Position numbers and translations under genes: made by a program. A stretch of 42,500 bases of DNA from Mesostigma viride (Eukaryota; Streptophyta; Mesostigmatophyceae; Mesostigmatales; Mesostigmataceae), in contig RPFO01001238.1 in assembly GCA_009746045.1 (NCBI GenBank), positions 2,501 to 45,000 on the forward strand, read 5' to 3'. Shown one piece after another: positions 30,511 to 41,660 of the stretch (positions within the stretch are counted from its first letter, which is position 1; each line of letters begins with the position of its first letter). Under the pieces are notes generated by a model. The model ran no database searches. It saw nothing but the letters and a program-made list of their open reading frames with translations, and was not told the DNA's origin.

Positions 30511-33500
30511 TCAATAGTCATCTTCTTCAGAACTGCTGTCCGAGGGGTTGCTTGCATCAACATCATCTTCTGATGACATAGTGTCATCCCCACTAGTGTC
30601 GCAATAGTTCACAGCTTTACGCTGCCTTCCACTGGCCCTCTTTGCCATAGGGACCTCCTCAATTACAACGGTGGGCTGGCTAGGTCCAGCATCTGTGGGA
30701 GCACCACGCTTGCGGCTGCGCCCTCGAGCAGGTGCCTTGCCAGCGCGGCGCACCACGTCGCCATCACCTACGTCTGCCGCTGCCACCTTCTTCTTCTTCT
30801 TGGACCCCTTCTTCTTGCCTTTCTTCTTGCCACTACTGAGGCGGTGGCATCGGCTCACCCTCCTCAATCACTTCAAACTGCGGCATGGTGGGGAAATCTG
30901 CTGCCATGCTGTGATACACATGGTTACTGAGGTCAGATTGCGCCTGGTGTGCCATGCTCCATGGCAGTTTGGCAGGGATTACCACCATTTCGGGAGCATA
31001 GCATTCATCGACGACATACCCAACTGAGCTCACTGCACCTGGCAACACAAGGCACGACGACCTGGGGGCCTGTGCGCTGCTGATGACCACCAACCTCTCG
31101 TGGGGCAGGTGAGCGACATGAAGGCGATCAAAAAGCTCCACCTTCAACAACAGCTGCCATTCCCAGCCCCCTCGTGGGTACTCTAACCTGGCCTTCAGAA
31201 TGTGTGTGATGAAACCAAAGTCTACACCGCCCGGGCCATGCACCGCAACTCCCGCATTCTTGTGCCGCTTTCCCTGGGATTGGTCCGCAGCCTCCGTGCG
31301 GTAGTTGAACCCGTGTATCCTGACTTTGTGGAAAGAATCCGCGTAGCGCTTCACGCCCCCACACGCCGCTACAATGACTTGCGGCACAAGCGGCGTCAGG
31401 TTTAATGATGCCCATGCAATTAGCACGTTGAACGTTGTGTCAGCACAGCGATCTCGCCTGCATTCAAACAAACGCACACCGATAACCCAGCAAAGAGTAT
31501 TATTATTAAGTATTGGTTATTAAAAAAAAAAAACAGATACAACACAGGACGCTTTTACTGGCGGCAAGATCATGGCACCCGGATGGGTAAAACCAAACAA
31601 ACTAGATATTAATTACTAGGGCTGGCTTTGTGACAGTAAAACATGATTGCATGGCTAATCCCAAGGCGCCTTTCAATAGGACTGAATTAAAATAACCAAA
31701 GCAGACGGCATAAGTAGCATTTGCAAAAAACAAGGCTCACCAGTAGGCCTCGTCGCCATTCGCAGGGTCGCTGTAATCAGCCTTGGGAAGGGCATCTTCT
31801 ACCAGCAAATCCCTTCAATGCCGCCGTCATCTCGTCCTCAGAAAACCGGTACCCGTCTTTCACCGAGCGCTTGCCCAGCTCGATGGTGCGCGACGGATCA
31901 TTGGTGAGAAGGTCCCACACATAGTGCTTGGTCTTTACCTGCATTGGAAAAAAACATGATAAGCACACCAAGCAAAAATACAGAAGGCATTCAATTTAAA
32001 GAGCACTTTCCTTGAAAATGAGAGTGAGTAGAAACATCAAGGTTTTACACAAGGAGAGTTTCCATGCTGAATGAAATGAGCCATCATTGCTTCATGTAAA
32101 TGCAGAATTACAAACTCAAGGTGCTATACATCATGTACACACACAAGAAAGAAGTAAAGACCTTCAAATAAGAAACAACTTACTCCGGTGGCTCGATGCT
32201 GGAAGTAGGATAGCAGCGTCAGCACCTCGAAGTTGACGAAGGACTGGCCCATGGAGTGCTCAACATTGAGTGCAGACATGTGGCCAGAAACCGCTGTGTT
32301 CATGCATCTCTCACCCCACGCCATGGACCTACCGTCAGGGCAGACCGACATTTGAAATCTGCCCCGCCAAATGTGTCGCTGCGTGAACCGACCTGGACAT
32401 TTTGGATGCGGGCAGAACACGCTCAAGTGCAACAATTGACCTCAACATAGCCCTACCTACCTCGTCCAGTTCGTACTGAGTGAAGACCCTACCGCTAAAG
32501 ATTGAGTCCCATGCTGCAGACGTTTCCAAAAAGGCAGCTCTTGCGTCTGCGTGCAGGCGGCCTCTAAGCAAAACTGGTAAGCGCTTCGAAAACAATTCTA
32601 GCTTGTCATGAGTCTTGGCCTTTCTTTCTGGCTTGCCATTGGCCAGCAGCCCCACAACATCACCCGGGAAGCAGTCGGGCAGGCTGTCCTTCATTCGGCG
32701 CTCCAGGGCTGCGTGGGAGACAAAAAAAAAAAAACAGTCAAACCCCACAAGTGTAAGTCGGTGGCAAGTCTTGATGCAACATGGAGAGTGACAAGTCGAA
32801 CGTTTACTGTACTGCAATATGCACTGTTCACATTGCACTGAAAATGTGAGAAGAATGCCATCACCATCCACCGACAGTGGCCATGTGTTCAAGGGTGGCC
32901 ACTCTGATGAGCCCCACTGAAAACAAGGGAGGTCCTGCACTGAATATGAGTAGGGTGGCAGGCACTGAACTCACTTGAGCACTTCTCAAAGGAAACAAGT
33001 CTGACCGGGGCTGCTTTCAAAACGCGTGCGAAAGGAAAACTGAACCACAACCAGAGAAAGAAAAATTGCGAAACTAAATAATTGCAAATCAAATACCTAG
33101 AAAACAGTTGGGAGAAAAAAGCAAACACTCACCAATAACTTCAGCCTTCTCTTGCGAGGTGAGCTGGCAGGGTGGATGCAACCCCCGCCTCCTGGTTGTT
33201 GTCTTGATTGTGCCATCCATGGCAGTGGTGGTTGTCACGGTCTTCTCCATGTGCAGCTCCGGGTTCAGGTTCATCTCCTTCAGCCGATCCCGAATGGCGT
33301 AGGTCAGACCTTCCCCTGGCAGCAGATTTAAGGAAAACAAAGCCATACAAGCGCAAATGCATACCAATGTTAGTAATACTTAATACACACACTGAACCAC
33401 AGCATGTAATAAATCCTAATGGAATTCTCCTTAAATACAAAATGTTGAAAAGGAAAAAAACAGCGACAAACACTAGTGACACAACACTAGACAGCACCGC

Positions 33501-35026
33501 ACTTACCGCTAGTGGAGTTGGCGACTCGCAAGAGGTTGTTCGCCCCCAGGTGGAACTCGTCGATCAGGTGCCGTTGGAGGAGTTGAGGCCAGTACGGCAG
33601 CCTGCAAAAGGGCTCCGGCTCCCGGCCGTTGTTTCTGCAGTGCTCTACATAGGTTTCCATCGTCATGTCTGGCGGCGCCTCCTTGTCGTTGCCACCGCGA
33701 CGGGGGTCATCAGCTGGCAGCAAGGTCTCATGCCCAAGAAAAACAATGCGCCCTTGGGAAACATAGGTGCCCTTCCAAGCAGGGCCGTGCACAAGGCAGC
33801 CGTCGTACCCGGAGTCTGGCATATTTACCATCTTACCAAACCCCGGGTAGTCGTGAACAGTAAACAAAAGCAGTGCTTGAATCTTTGCCGGGTGGAGCCC
33901 ACCATGCTCATCATCATCCAACACATCACAAATGAAAAACCCATCCCACATCTTCACCAGCTCATCTACAATCAGGTCAAGAAAAATGTGCATATTCTTT
34001 GGGGCCTTACCTTTCTTGTTCCCTCCCACCAGAAGCACCATTGGGCAGAAATGTTTGTTAATGAAGACCCATTCAGGCAGGTTCAAGATTGCACAGAAAC
34101 ACGGCCAGCTGGAGTGCTGGTCCATGTAGCACCTAGGACATACTCCATCAAAACAAAGCGCTAAAAAAAGGAAGCGTGGGTCAAGCCGAAACTGAGGGAA
34201 CATTCTCTTGACGTGCAGCATCGCTCGGGTATCTGCACGCAATTATACAACAGGGAGGTGGGTAAACGGGACGGCCGAAGTGCGGGCGGCACAACCGAAT
34301 GTTATAATATGCAGCAAAATCACCACAACATATGCAGCATGAGTTGGGTGAACCGTATACAGCCAGCCAAAAAGCACGTGCAGAAAAGAAATTGACAAGG
34401 ACGCCTTTTACCTTTAATTCCGTGGACTTTCCGATTTGGGTCTTCTTCATCTTGTTTGTTTTCAGTTTCTCCAGCATATCGTAATGCCTTGGACATCTCG
34501 GGTATCCTAAAAAATCCGCGGAAACGATTTATAAGAGGGAAGTATCTAACTTGGCGATGGGCCCTTCTTGTTGTTACTGTCTCTCCATTTCTATCTTCGT
34601 ATTGTTCATATCTATTGTTTTTACATACAGGGCAGGTCTGGACTTCTTTTGTTTTGTATATATATTTTTCACAGGGGCACGCGTCATATACACGCATATC
34701 TAACCCTAAACCCTTCATGACTTTCTTGGCTTCTTTTACACTTTCTGGAAGAGAATTACCGGCTGGCAGAACTTTGCTGATGAAAGTGAATACCTCATCC
34801 GCTAGGGCAGCCGATGCAGAATGCCTGCCGAGTATAGACAAGAGTTCCAACGCGCTAGCTATGGCAGTGTTACTGGATCCTGAATAAAGTGGTGTGTCTG
34901 CTGATATTTTGCCTACTGTAGCTGCGAAGTTTCTGGCAAACGCTTTTGCATCCTCCTCCCCGGTACCAGGCAGATGATCGCCCCCTCCTGTAAAAAATCA
35001 TCTATGCTACAGTTCAAATCCGCCAT
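30511..35026 (-). CDS. Tnp2-like CACTA transposase with DUF4216-like C-terminal part
   Basis: Cuts and pastes the element by acting at its ends. Exons on the - strand: 35026-34412, 34232-33507, 33315-33133, 32708-32184, 31938-31741 and 31457-30511. All introns are GT-AG and phases agree. The start ATG (35024-35026) gives MADLNCSIDDFLQ. Exon 1 has the Cys pattern CPCEKYIYKTKEVQTCPVCK and then VRYFPLINRFRGFF, both typical of transposase_21/Tnp2. Exon 2 has LALCFDGVCPR, LNLPEWV, a DLIVDELVKMWDG-like stretch and FTVHDYPGFG. Exon 4 resembles the downstream LPASKMSRSVHAATHL part of the family. The last exon has VRIHGFNYRTEAADQ and VVIPAKLPW, like DUF4216. A Lys-rich then acidic tail follows. Single-base slips occur at 34983-34987, 32338-32340, 31811-31813 and near 30838, and an early stop truncates the tail. 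Confidence 0.87.
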
Positions 35027-35543
35027 TGTTAGTATTCAGGAATAAATAAGACAGTAAATGTAAAGTCACGGAAGGCCCCGCGTCAGACTTGATGCGAACT
35101 CGTCGAAGCCACAGCAGACCTCAAAACGAACGCGTTGTTTAAGTTGCGCGGTGCTCCCTCTGTCGGTAGGTGCCGTTTGGTGCCGCCGCGTGAATCGCGC
35201 GGACGCGTCAACACACTGCGGCTGACGTTGATGAGTGCCAACCGACGGCTTGGGTCACTTCTCTGGAGAACTTAAGGTAAGTTAAGTTAATGCAGACCAG
35301 TGGTCGCACGCGTCGTGAACCGGCCAACGGCTCTCCTGCGAGAGAAAAAAAAGCGGGATACTGCATGAGTCGTCGGATCGGTGCAGCTGGACGGTCACGA
35401 TTTCAAGATGATGTATGCGTTGAATTTGCCGCGTCCACAGAACGTAGTCGTTGTTGCCATGGAGCCGCAAACACAGGCGGCCGACGCATTGGCCCAGGCT
35501 ACAACGGATTCAATTTTCTACCCAACGGCGGTTGGGTAGTTAC
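35027..35543. promoter_or_regulatory. Central divergent promoter region of CACTA B
   Basis: 517 bases between the transposase start (- strand) and the ATG of the second gene (+ strand). It probably contains both promoters and 5' UTRs. No TATA box is clear. An in-frame open stretch upstream of 35544 leaves the second gene's start uncertain. Confidence 0.55.
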
Positions 35544-38500
35544 ATGGCAGCAGAGGAGGATGGGCCTTACAAGGCCACAGATGATGAGTGGCGCTCATTC
35601 CGTTTCAACAAGACCAGCGAGGAAGTCCCTTTGCCATTTGTCGCCGAGAGTAACCGGCTGGCAGTCCTCCGCAGCCAGATAGCGGCGCTATCGCGGAGGT
35701 ACCTTCACATTGGGGAGCCCAAAGCTAAAGAAGATCCTACGTTGGTTTCAGCAGTTGTCGATAGACTGCTAAAAATATGCGACTTTGCGGGGGCATTAGC
35801 AAACTCAGCTCATGAGTCAGCAATGCGGAGGTACGAGGAATTGAAGAAAGTAGACCCCGCGAAGGCGGGCAAGGCTCCGGTATTCCAGCCGGCGCGGAAA
35901 TTTGTAGCCGCCGAGCTGTCTCGATACTTGTCGAATTCGAAGTACAAGGCAAATAGCGGGAAGCGCGGCATTCGCAACCCGGACGAGGGGGGTGCCTTGG
36001 CCAACCTAACCAACCTGGACACGCCAAAGGTATAGCTAAGCTCTACATTGGACTTATTCGAACTGAATGCTTTTCTTTTCCCGATGCAAAGGCAACCGAA
36101 CTTCATGCATGCAATATTTTCTGATCCGGCACCATTAGTATTGGAGTAAAATGTGTACTTGCCGCTAGCTTCGATGTCAAGTTCCTTCTTTTAATTGATT
36201 TGCTTGTCTTTGTCCTCACAATCGTCGTATCACTCGCACGATCTTAGGTGAAGGTCGGGGTGCCAAAGCCCAAGATGGCGAATCCCAAGCAAGACAAGAC
36301 TCACCTCGAGCCACAAGCCCCGGCCAAGGTAGGTTACGGCAAGAAAGCATTCTGGCTACTAGCTTACTGTATGTCGTCCGCAAAGATTGTTGCTTTCCAC
36401 TCTCCATGCTCGTGAACATGTTCTTTTTAAACCGTGGGTATTCACGCGCCCTTATATAAATCTGGTTAAGAAATGCTACAGTGACTGACAAGCCTATAAA
36501 AAATTTTAATACTTGTAATCCATGCCAGCACCCCACCCCATTTATTTATGCATGCCAGCACCCCACCCCATTCATTTATGCATGCCAGCACCCCACCCCA
36601 TTTATTTATGCATGCCAGCACCCCACCCCATTTATTTATGCATGCCAGCACCCCACCCCATTCATTTATGCATGCCAGCACCCCACCCCATTTATTTATG
36701 CATGCCAGCACCCCACCCCATTCATTTATGCATGCCAGCACCCCACCCCATTTATTTATGCATGCCAGCACACCACCAACCTGTTACGCCCGCCTAAAGG
36801 CGGCGGGCTCCGCTTTGCCTTTGCCATTTTCAAGCGCCCCCATGTCAGATGAGCAAATAGTTCAAGAAATCACGTCCTCTAACTTTTGTACCTAGTTGGT
36901 TGTGTCCGTTTCCCCGAAATTGTGGCATGCGCAGGTCGAGAACACCCTGAGCCCCCAGCAGCAGGAAATCGCCCTCCTCCGGGCAAGGCTAGCTGCACTT
37001 GAACAATCTGCAAAGGCGGCAACAGCTTCAGAACAGTCGGTCGTCTATATCATGGCGCCGCCCCCTGCTGTGCCACCAAGGAACCCTGTCCTTGCCGTGG
37101 CCGCTTCCCCCTCGGCCACGTCGGCTCCCCCCGCCGCAGAAACCGCGGCGCCGGCAGCCAAGGCCGCGGCGCCGGCACCCAAGGCCGCGGCGCCGGCACC
37201 CAAGGCCACGGCGCCGGCAGCCAAGGCCGCGGCGCCGGCACCCAAGGCCGCGGCGCCGGCACCCAAGGCCGCGGCGCCGGCAGCCAAGGCCGCGGCGCCG
37301 GCACCCAAGGCCGCGGCGCCGGCACCCAAGGCCGCGGCGCCGGCAGCCAAGGCCGCGGCGCCGGCACCCAAGGCCGCGGCGCCGGCAGCCCAGGCCGAGG
37401 GGGAGCCGGCAGCCGAGGCCGCGGCGCCGTTCATTCCAAAGACGCAAAAGAACAAAGTAGAGAAGAAACCTGATGTGCCGCCAAAGAAACTCAAGAAGGA
37501 ACGGGAGCCCCAAGTAAAAAAGGAACGCGGTACCCCCCTCGACCTGGGCCTTGGTCACTTTCTGCCGCAGCTCAGCCGCGTGGCCACCATCCGAAAGGAT
37601 GCCCAGCCGACAATCGGGATGTTCATCGCCGTGCGGTTTCTCCTAGAGGACCCTAAGAAGGACCGGGATGAGTGGATCTGGGAGTTTGGTAAAGTCTGCT
37701 CCATCAACAAGAAAAGGAAGATCCCACACTCAATCCTGTTCGTCGAGCATGACGGCGCAAGCAAGACTTACGAGCTCGCCCTCAACGACCTCCCCCAAGA
37801 CGAGAACAGCAAGGAAATATGTGCTTGGGTGGCTCTTGATGGAGTGTACCCCGAGGACATGACGGCGTACCGAGTCCTCAAGCGGTCCCAAGCAGCCGTG
37901 AAGGCTGCTGCCTCTGTGGACCCCACCAACATGCAGGATCCGGTGAAAAAGAGACAGGTGGAGGAGTCCGCGCAGCAGGTGCCTGTGAAGCGTGCGAAGG
38001 GAGTTGTGGCTGGGGCTGCGGTGCAGGGCAGCGAGGCAAAGGCAGGGACAAAGGTGGTAGTCACCACGCCTGCTGTGGAGAAAGCCAAGGCGGAGGTTGC
38101 CACGGCGGCGGCGGCGCAGGCCAAGGCGGAGGTCGCCACGCCGGCAGCGGAGCAGGCCAAGGCGGAGGTCGCCACGCCGGCAGCGGCGCAGGCCAAGGCG
38201 GAGGTCGCCACGCCGGCAGCGGCGCAGGCCAAGGCGGAGGTCGCCACGCCGGCAGCGGCGCAGGCCAAGGCGGAGGTCGCCACGCCGACGGTGCTGTCGG
38301 TTGCGCCTGCTAAACTGGAATTCAGCGACGTGGATATGGAGCTTGAGCCGGATTTGAAGGAGGCAGAGCGAGAACTGGCCAGGCTAGAAGCCCTCCTAGC
38401 AAAACAAAAGGCCCTTGTTCGCGCCCGGCAGCAGGGTACTGCGACTATCGACATCTCGACGGCAACGGGGATGACATCGGTAAGTATACCTTTTTAGTCG

Positions 38501-39032
38501 TGCCTAAAAATAAGTTGTTTGCATCTTGTATGCATGCCATATTGTTGTTCATGTAATCATGGTAAATTATGTTGGCTGATTAGGTTTTGTTGTTTTTCCC
38601 CCTATGATTTCTGAAATTTTGTTCCGCTAAAAAAATCGCCATTTATTGATAGCATCTTTTTTCTGCAATTAAGTTTTCCTGAACATGATTTAGTTGACTT
38701 CCTTGTATGCCTCTTACTTGCAGGTAAACTGGACCGCCTTCGAAGAACAACGTGGTGGGAGGACTGACACTGACGACGCCGATGACGATACCATGTCATC
38801 GGCGTCGTCAGTTGCATCACCATCCAAGGTTAGCTGCACTGCTTTCATTTGGGGGGAATTATAGGTGTCATGTTTTTGGCATTTGAAGGTATAGATGTTT
38901 ATCTGCAAGGGCCTGTTTTTTTTTCCCCTCTTGCATGCATGGATGTGTGGAATTGTATGTTGCTTGGTTTGATTTGCCATACACATTTGCTGCATGGATT
39001 GTTAGGTGGTGATGAGCTCAAGATCATTGTAG
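35544..39032 (+). CDS. Second CACTA protein: SH3/Tudor-like segment between Ala/Pro/Lys-rich tails
   Basis: Candidate DNA- or chromatin-binding partner of the transposase (an analogue, not a recognised homologue, of TnpA). Exons: 35544-36029, 36248-36328, 36935-38479, 38724-38828 and 39006-39032; all join in phase 0 and give about 747 residues. An alternative last exon is 39110-39124. Residues 1-162 are mostly helical (WRSFRFNKTSEEVPLPFVAE). A short leucine-zipper-like helix (IALLRARLAALEQ) precedes about a dozen 7-residue AAAPAPK repeats resembling a histone H1 tail. Next comes a globular part (IGMFIAVRFLLE, WIWEFGKVCSI, SILFVEHDGASKTYEL) with the strand pattern of an SH3-like Tudor or PWWP barrel. 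Six 12-residue AEVATPAAAQAK repeats, a charged helix and a Ser/Asp-rich end (DDADDDTMSSASS) follow. Coding is undamaged throughout. Confidence 0.75.
36329..36934 (+). other. Intron 2 of the second CACTA gene
   Basis: GT at 36329-36330 and AG at 36933-36934. It is largely filled by the 30-bp array below; the remainder is unique. Confidence 0.75.
36521..36772. repeat. 30-bp tandem array, eight to nine copies
   Basis: Homogeneous 30-bp units, each with CATGCCAGCACCCCACCCCA and then TT(T/C)ATTTATG. The only variation is a T/C position that differs between copies. It lies in the intron of the second CACTA gene, and the ORFs through it are spurious. Confidence 0.95.
37141..37400 (+). repeat. 21-bp coding repeats (Ala-Ala-Ala-Pro-Ala-Pro-Lys)
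   Basis: About twelve in-frame copies of a 21-bp unit, GCGGCGCCGGCACCCAAGG plus CC, with two alternating versions (CACCC or CAGCC). They encode the Ala/Pro/Lys tail of the second CACTA protein. Confidence 0.93.
38080..38290 (+). repeat. 36-bp coding repeats (AEVATPAAAQAK)
   Basis: About six in-frame copies of a 36-bp unit, highly uniform except for the first. They encode the 12-residue Ala-rich repeats of the second CACTA protein, predicted to be helical. Confidence 0.93.
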
Positions 39033-39862
39033 AACGCTTACATCTATGTCAAGGATCTGATTTCTTTTCCTCTTGCATATATTGTGTCGGTTTGCTTGAT
39101 TTCTTGCAGGCACCACGAGAATAAATTGCAAGCGGTTCCACTTTCAAGTCAGCATGTGACGCCCTGTCGAGCGGCCCGCTTTGTTAGCTAGCTGCCATAT
39201 AGTATTTGATGAAAGGCATTGAATGCCGAAGATGTCATAACGCCATAACAGACTGCATGTGTTGAACAGGCATTGAATGCCGAAGATGTACATAACGCCG
39301 TAACAGTGTTGAATAGTTGAATCAACGGGTTCTTGCAGCTGTTAACAATTAAATTATTCAAACATTATTCCATTACTCAAACATTACTCCCGGACTTAAT
39401 GAAAAAATCATGATTGTTCGTGCTGTTTTGAACAGCGGTTGTTACTGGCACTGCAATGACTGCATGCATGTGTCTGCTGCCAGCATATTGTATTATGGCT
39501 GTGTTTCTCAGCGCTGTGTTTTCTCACATTTCTCACATTTCTCACTTTTCTCACGTCCTGATTTTCTCACTTTTCTCACGTCCTGATTTTCTCACTTTTC
39601 TCACGTTTCACACCTCCCGTTTTTCTCACTTATCTCACGTCCTGTTTTTTTGAGATTTTTCTCACGTTTTTCCCCTTTTTTCACCTTTTTGGGGCAATGT
39701 CACCCGGGTGAGATTGCCCTTTTCTCACCCATTTCTCACCCATTTCTCACCCTATTTTCTCACTTTTCTCACCCATTCTCACCCATTTCTCACCCTTTTT
39801 CTCACCCATCTCACCCTTTTTCTCACCTTTTCTCACCCATTCTCAAAGCCGAGTTCCTAGTG
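39033..39862 (-). repeat. Right terminal and subterminal region of CACTA B
   Basis: Reverse complement of 24896 to about 25765 in element A. It includes CATCTTCGGCATTCAA-type repeats (inverted), the palindromic core CACCCGGGTGAGATTG near 39702, many TTTCTCACC units, and the terminus at 39851-39862. The two copies differ by small indels in repeat number. Confidence 0.87.
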
Positions 39863-39898
39863 CAGAGATAAAATGCAATTAAGTGCTTTTTATCTCTG
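39863..39898. other. Hairpin just outside CACTA B
   Basis: Perfect 11-base arms, CAGAGATAAAA (39863-39873) and TTTTATCTCTG (39888-39898), around a 14-base loop, starting at the first base beyond the transposon end. It could be chance or an insertion-site preference for hairpins. Confidence 0.6.
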
Positions 39899-39940
39899 AT
39901 GAGGACGCACAGCAGGCAGGGGCCGGCACCAGGGTGCTCT

Positions 39941-41500
39941 GGTGCTCCGTGACTCCCCATCATGCAACGGGAGCGCGTGTTAATTAATTATGATTAAATG
40001 AATTAACACGTACGCGGCAATTTGAAATATTGAATTCATGCAGTTCATGAAACAGAGAAGTTGGCTGGGTATAGTCATTTAACAGACTTTCGACATGGTG
40101 CGGAAATACTAAATAACTAAGAAATGATGACTGACTACTGACCGCTCAAGATACTCGATATTTCGATCCGGGCCGCACTATAGCTGGTGTTGCACGATCA
40201 TTTGCAGTTCAAGGTTTTACGACATTAGATCATTTTCACTTTGAGTTCATATCAGTACGTCGGTCGATCATCACCATCCTGGATTGTGCACGCCTCTAGG
40301 GCATACACTATACAATACGTGGCGATGTAATAATGTGGCCTGGTATAATATGCAGCTGATGCCCTAGCTGTATAGGGCTGACACTACCCTACCGCGCTAG
40401 CAGCTGAGCCCCCGCGTTGGCCATACCTTTCCGGTCGCGCTCCTGGGACACGCGCCCCACTCCCTCAGCTTTACCACCCCATGCACCGCCTTGATCTTCC
40501 CCGCCCCTTGCCACCACCCCACCACCCTGCATGTCCCTTTCCTCCTCTCCCCCCCTGCCGCGCCCACGATAATGACATCATGCACCCCGGCCCCCAGCCC
40601 GCCCGGCCCCCCACAATTAACCACCACTACGTACGGTCGGCGCCATGCACGTACAGTCGTACACCCAATGATACCACCACTACCGCCATGCACAACCCAT
40701 ACCTGCAGGCCGCCACCACCCACCACCTCCATTCCGCCTCTGTACGTCCCCGTCGATCCCCGGGCTTCTCCCTTTCCCTCGATCCTGGCACCCCACCCGG
40801 CCCACCGCCTTCCTCCCCGCCCTTGCCACCGCCACACCACAGGCCCTGTCCCTATTCCGTCCCCCCTCCCCCCCCGCCCCCCCCCCCGCCCCCGACGATG
40901 ATAATGACACCCTAGCTAGCTCGACCCCAGCCCGGCCCCTATAGCTCCTCCCGCTCACCATGCCACAACCATTAAAGTATACCGCCATGCCAGTGACCCA
41001 TTATTACCGGATCGCCACCGCCCACCCACCCACCCGATCGGCCTCCCCGCTTTCCTCCCCCCGACGTCGGCCACCGCCATATCCTCCCTGCCATATCAGT
41101 GCCACCGCCACACCGCTTCCACCGCCCTTCACGGCCATTACTCCGCCCCACCGCTGCATGTCCCTCTCCAGGCTTGCCGGCCCCCTGCCGCCGGCGACGC
41201 TACCTGATTCAGCTGGGTACGGGGTACCCCCCTGGCAGGCTGCCCCTCGTTCATCCGACACCCCCACCGCCATGCATGCTGCATGCCCAGTGCCCGCCAC
41301 CTCCGCCTTCCGACCCCGGCCCTCCTCGATCCCTCTCCTTCCCCACAGTGGTCCACCGCCTTCCTCCCCTCCAATAATGCCACCGTCCCACCACCATATT
41401 ATGTCCATCTGACCCCCGCTCAGTGCAGCAGCAGCGACGTGACCTGTGGCCGGAATTGATTAATTAATTACGTGCTCCCGTTGGGGAGTCACGGAGCACC
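39941..41500. mobile_element. Candidate non-autonomous element with inverted ends (1.56 kb)
   Basis: The left end 39941-39990 begins GGTGCTCCGTGACTCCCC and reaches TTAATTAATTA. The right end 41457-41500 is its reverse complement apart from a 6-7 base gap and two mismatches. The interior has no transposase. Bases 40010-40380 are AT-rich, and 40400-41410 is extremely C-rich, with CCACC and CCCC runs and spurious Pro-rich ORFs. No clean target duplication is seen. The solo end at 11077-11131 supports a dispersed family. Confidence 0.6.
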
Positions 41501-41540
41501 GGAGTGCTTTCATTTAATCCCTGTATAGTTTAATCCCTGT

Positions 41541-41660
41541 ATGTGGCCGGAATACCTCGACTGCCACAAGCAGGATCCCCAGAAGCCAAAGGTGTACTGG
41601 AGGGGCGGGGACCTGATGATCAAGTACAAGATGTGGACGCCCGGCCCCTGCGGGAATTAG
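41541..41660 (+). CDS. Small hypothetical ORF, 39 aa
   Basis: Open from the ATG at 41541 to TAG at 41658-41660, with sensible amino-acid use (KVYWRGGDLMIKYKMWTPG). A similar VYWRGAVIHDLDVDH occurs near 23790, so both may be ends of related genes. It is too short to assign; it may be the last exon of something lost upstream. Confidence 0.25.
   Translation: MWPEYLDCHKQDPQKPKVYWRGGDLMIKYKMWTPGPCGN

Larger units (their letters stand above)
29914..39862 (-). mobile_element. CACTA-superfamily transposon B, near full length (9.95 kb)
   Basis: Starts CACTAGGAACTC at 29914 and ends GAGTTCCTAGTG at 39862, the 5'-CACTA...TAGTG-3' signature of the superfamily. Long subterminal GTGAGAAA arrays flank two multi-exon genes transcribed away from a central 0.5-kb region: the Tnp2-like transposase (- strand) and a second protein (+ strand). 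The flanking dinucleotide is CA on both sides (29912-29913 and 39863-39864). Frame slips at a few short runs are the only visible damage to the transposase. Confidence 0.9.

Noticed and set aside
39863-39920. Hammerhead ribozyme suggested by CTGATGAG after a hairpin
   Set aside because: No GAAA core or third stem follows at a plausible distance.
40397-41412. Pro-rich and Gly-rich frames in the C-rich tract
   Set aside because: Compositional artefacts of a strongly C-biased strand. Overlapping frames are equally open, with no motif or splice signal.
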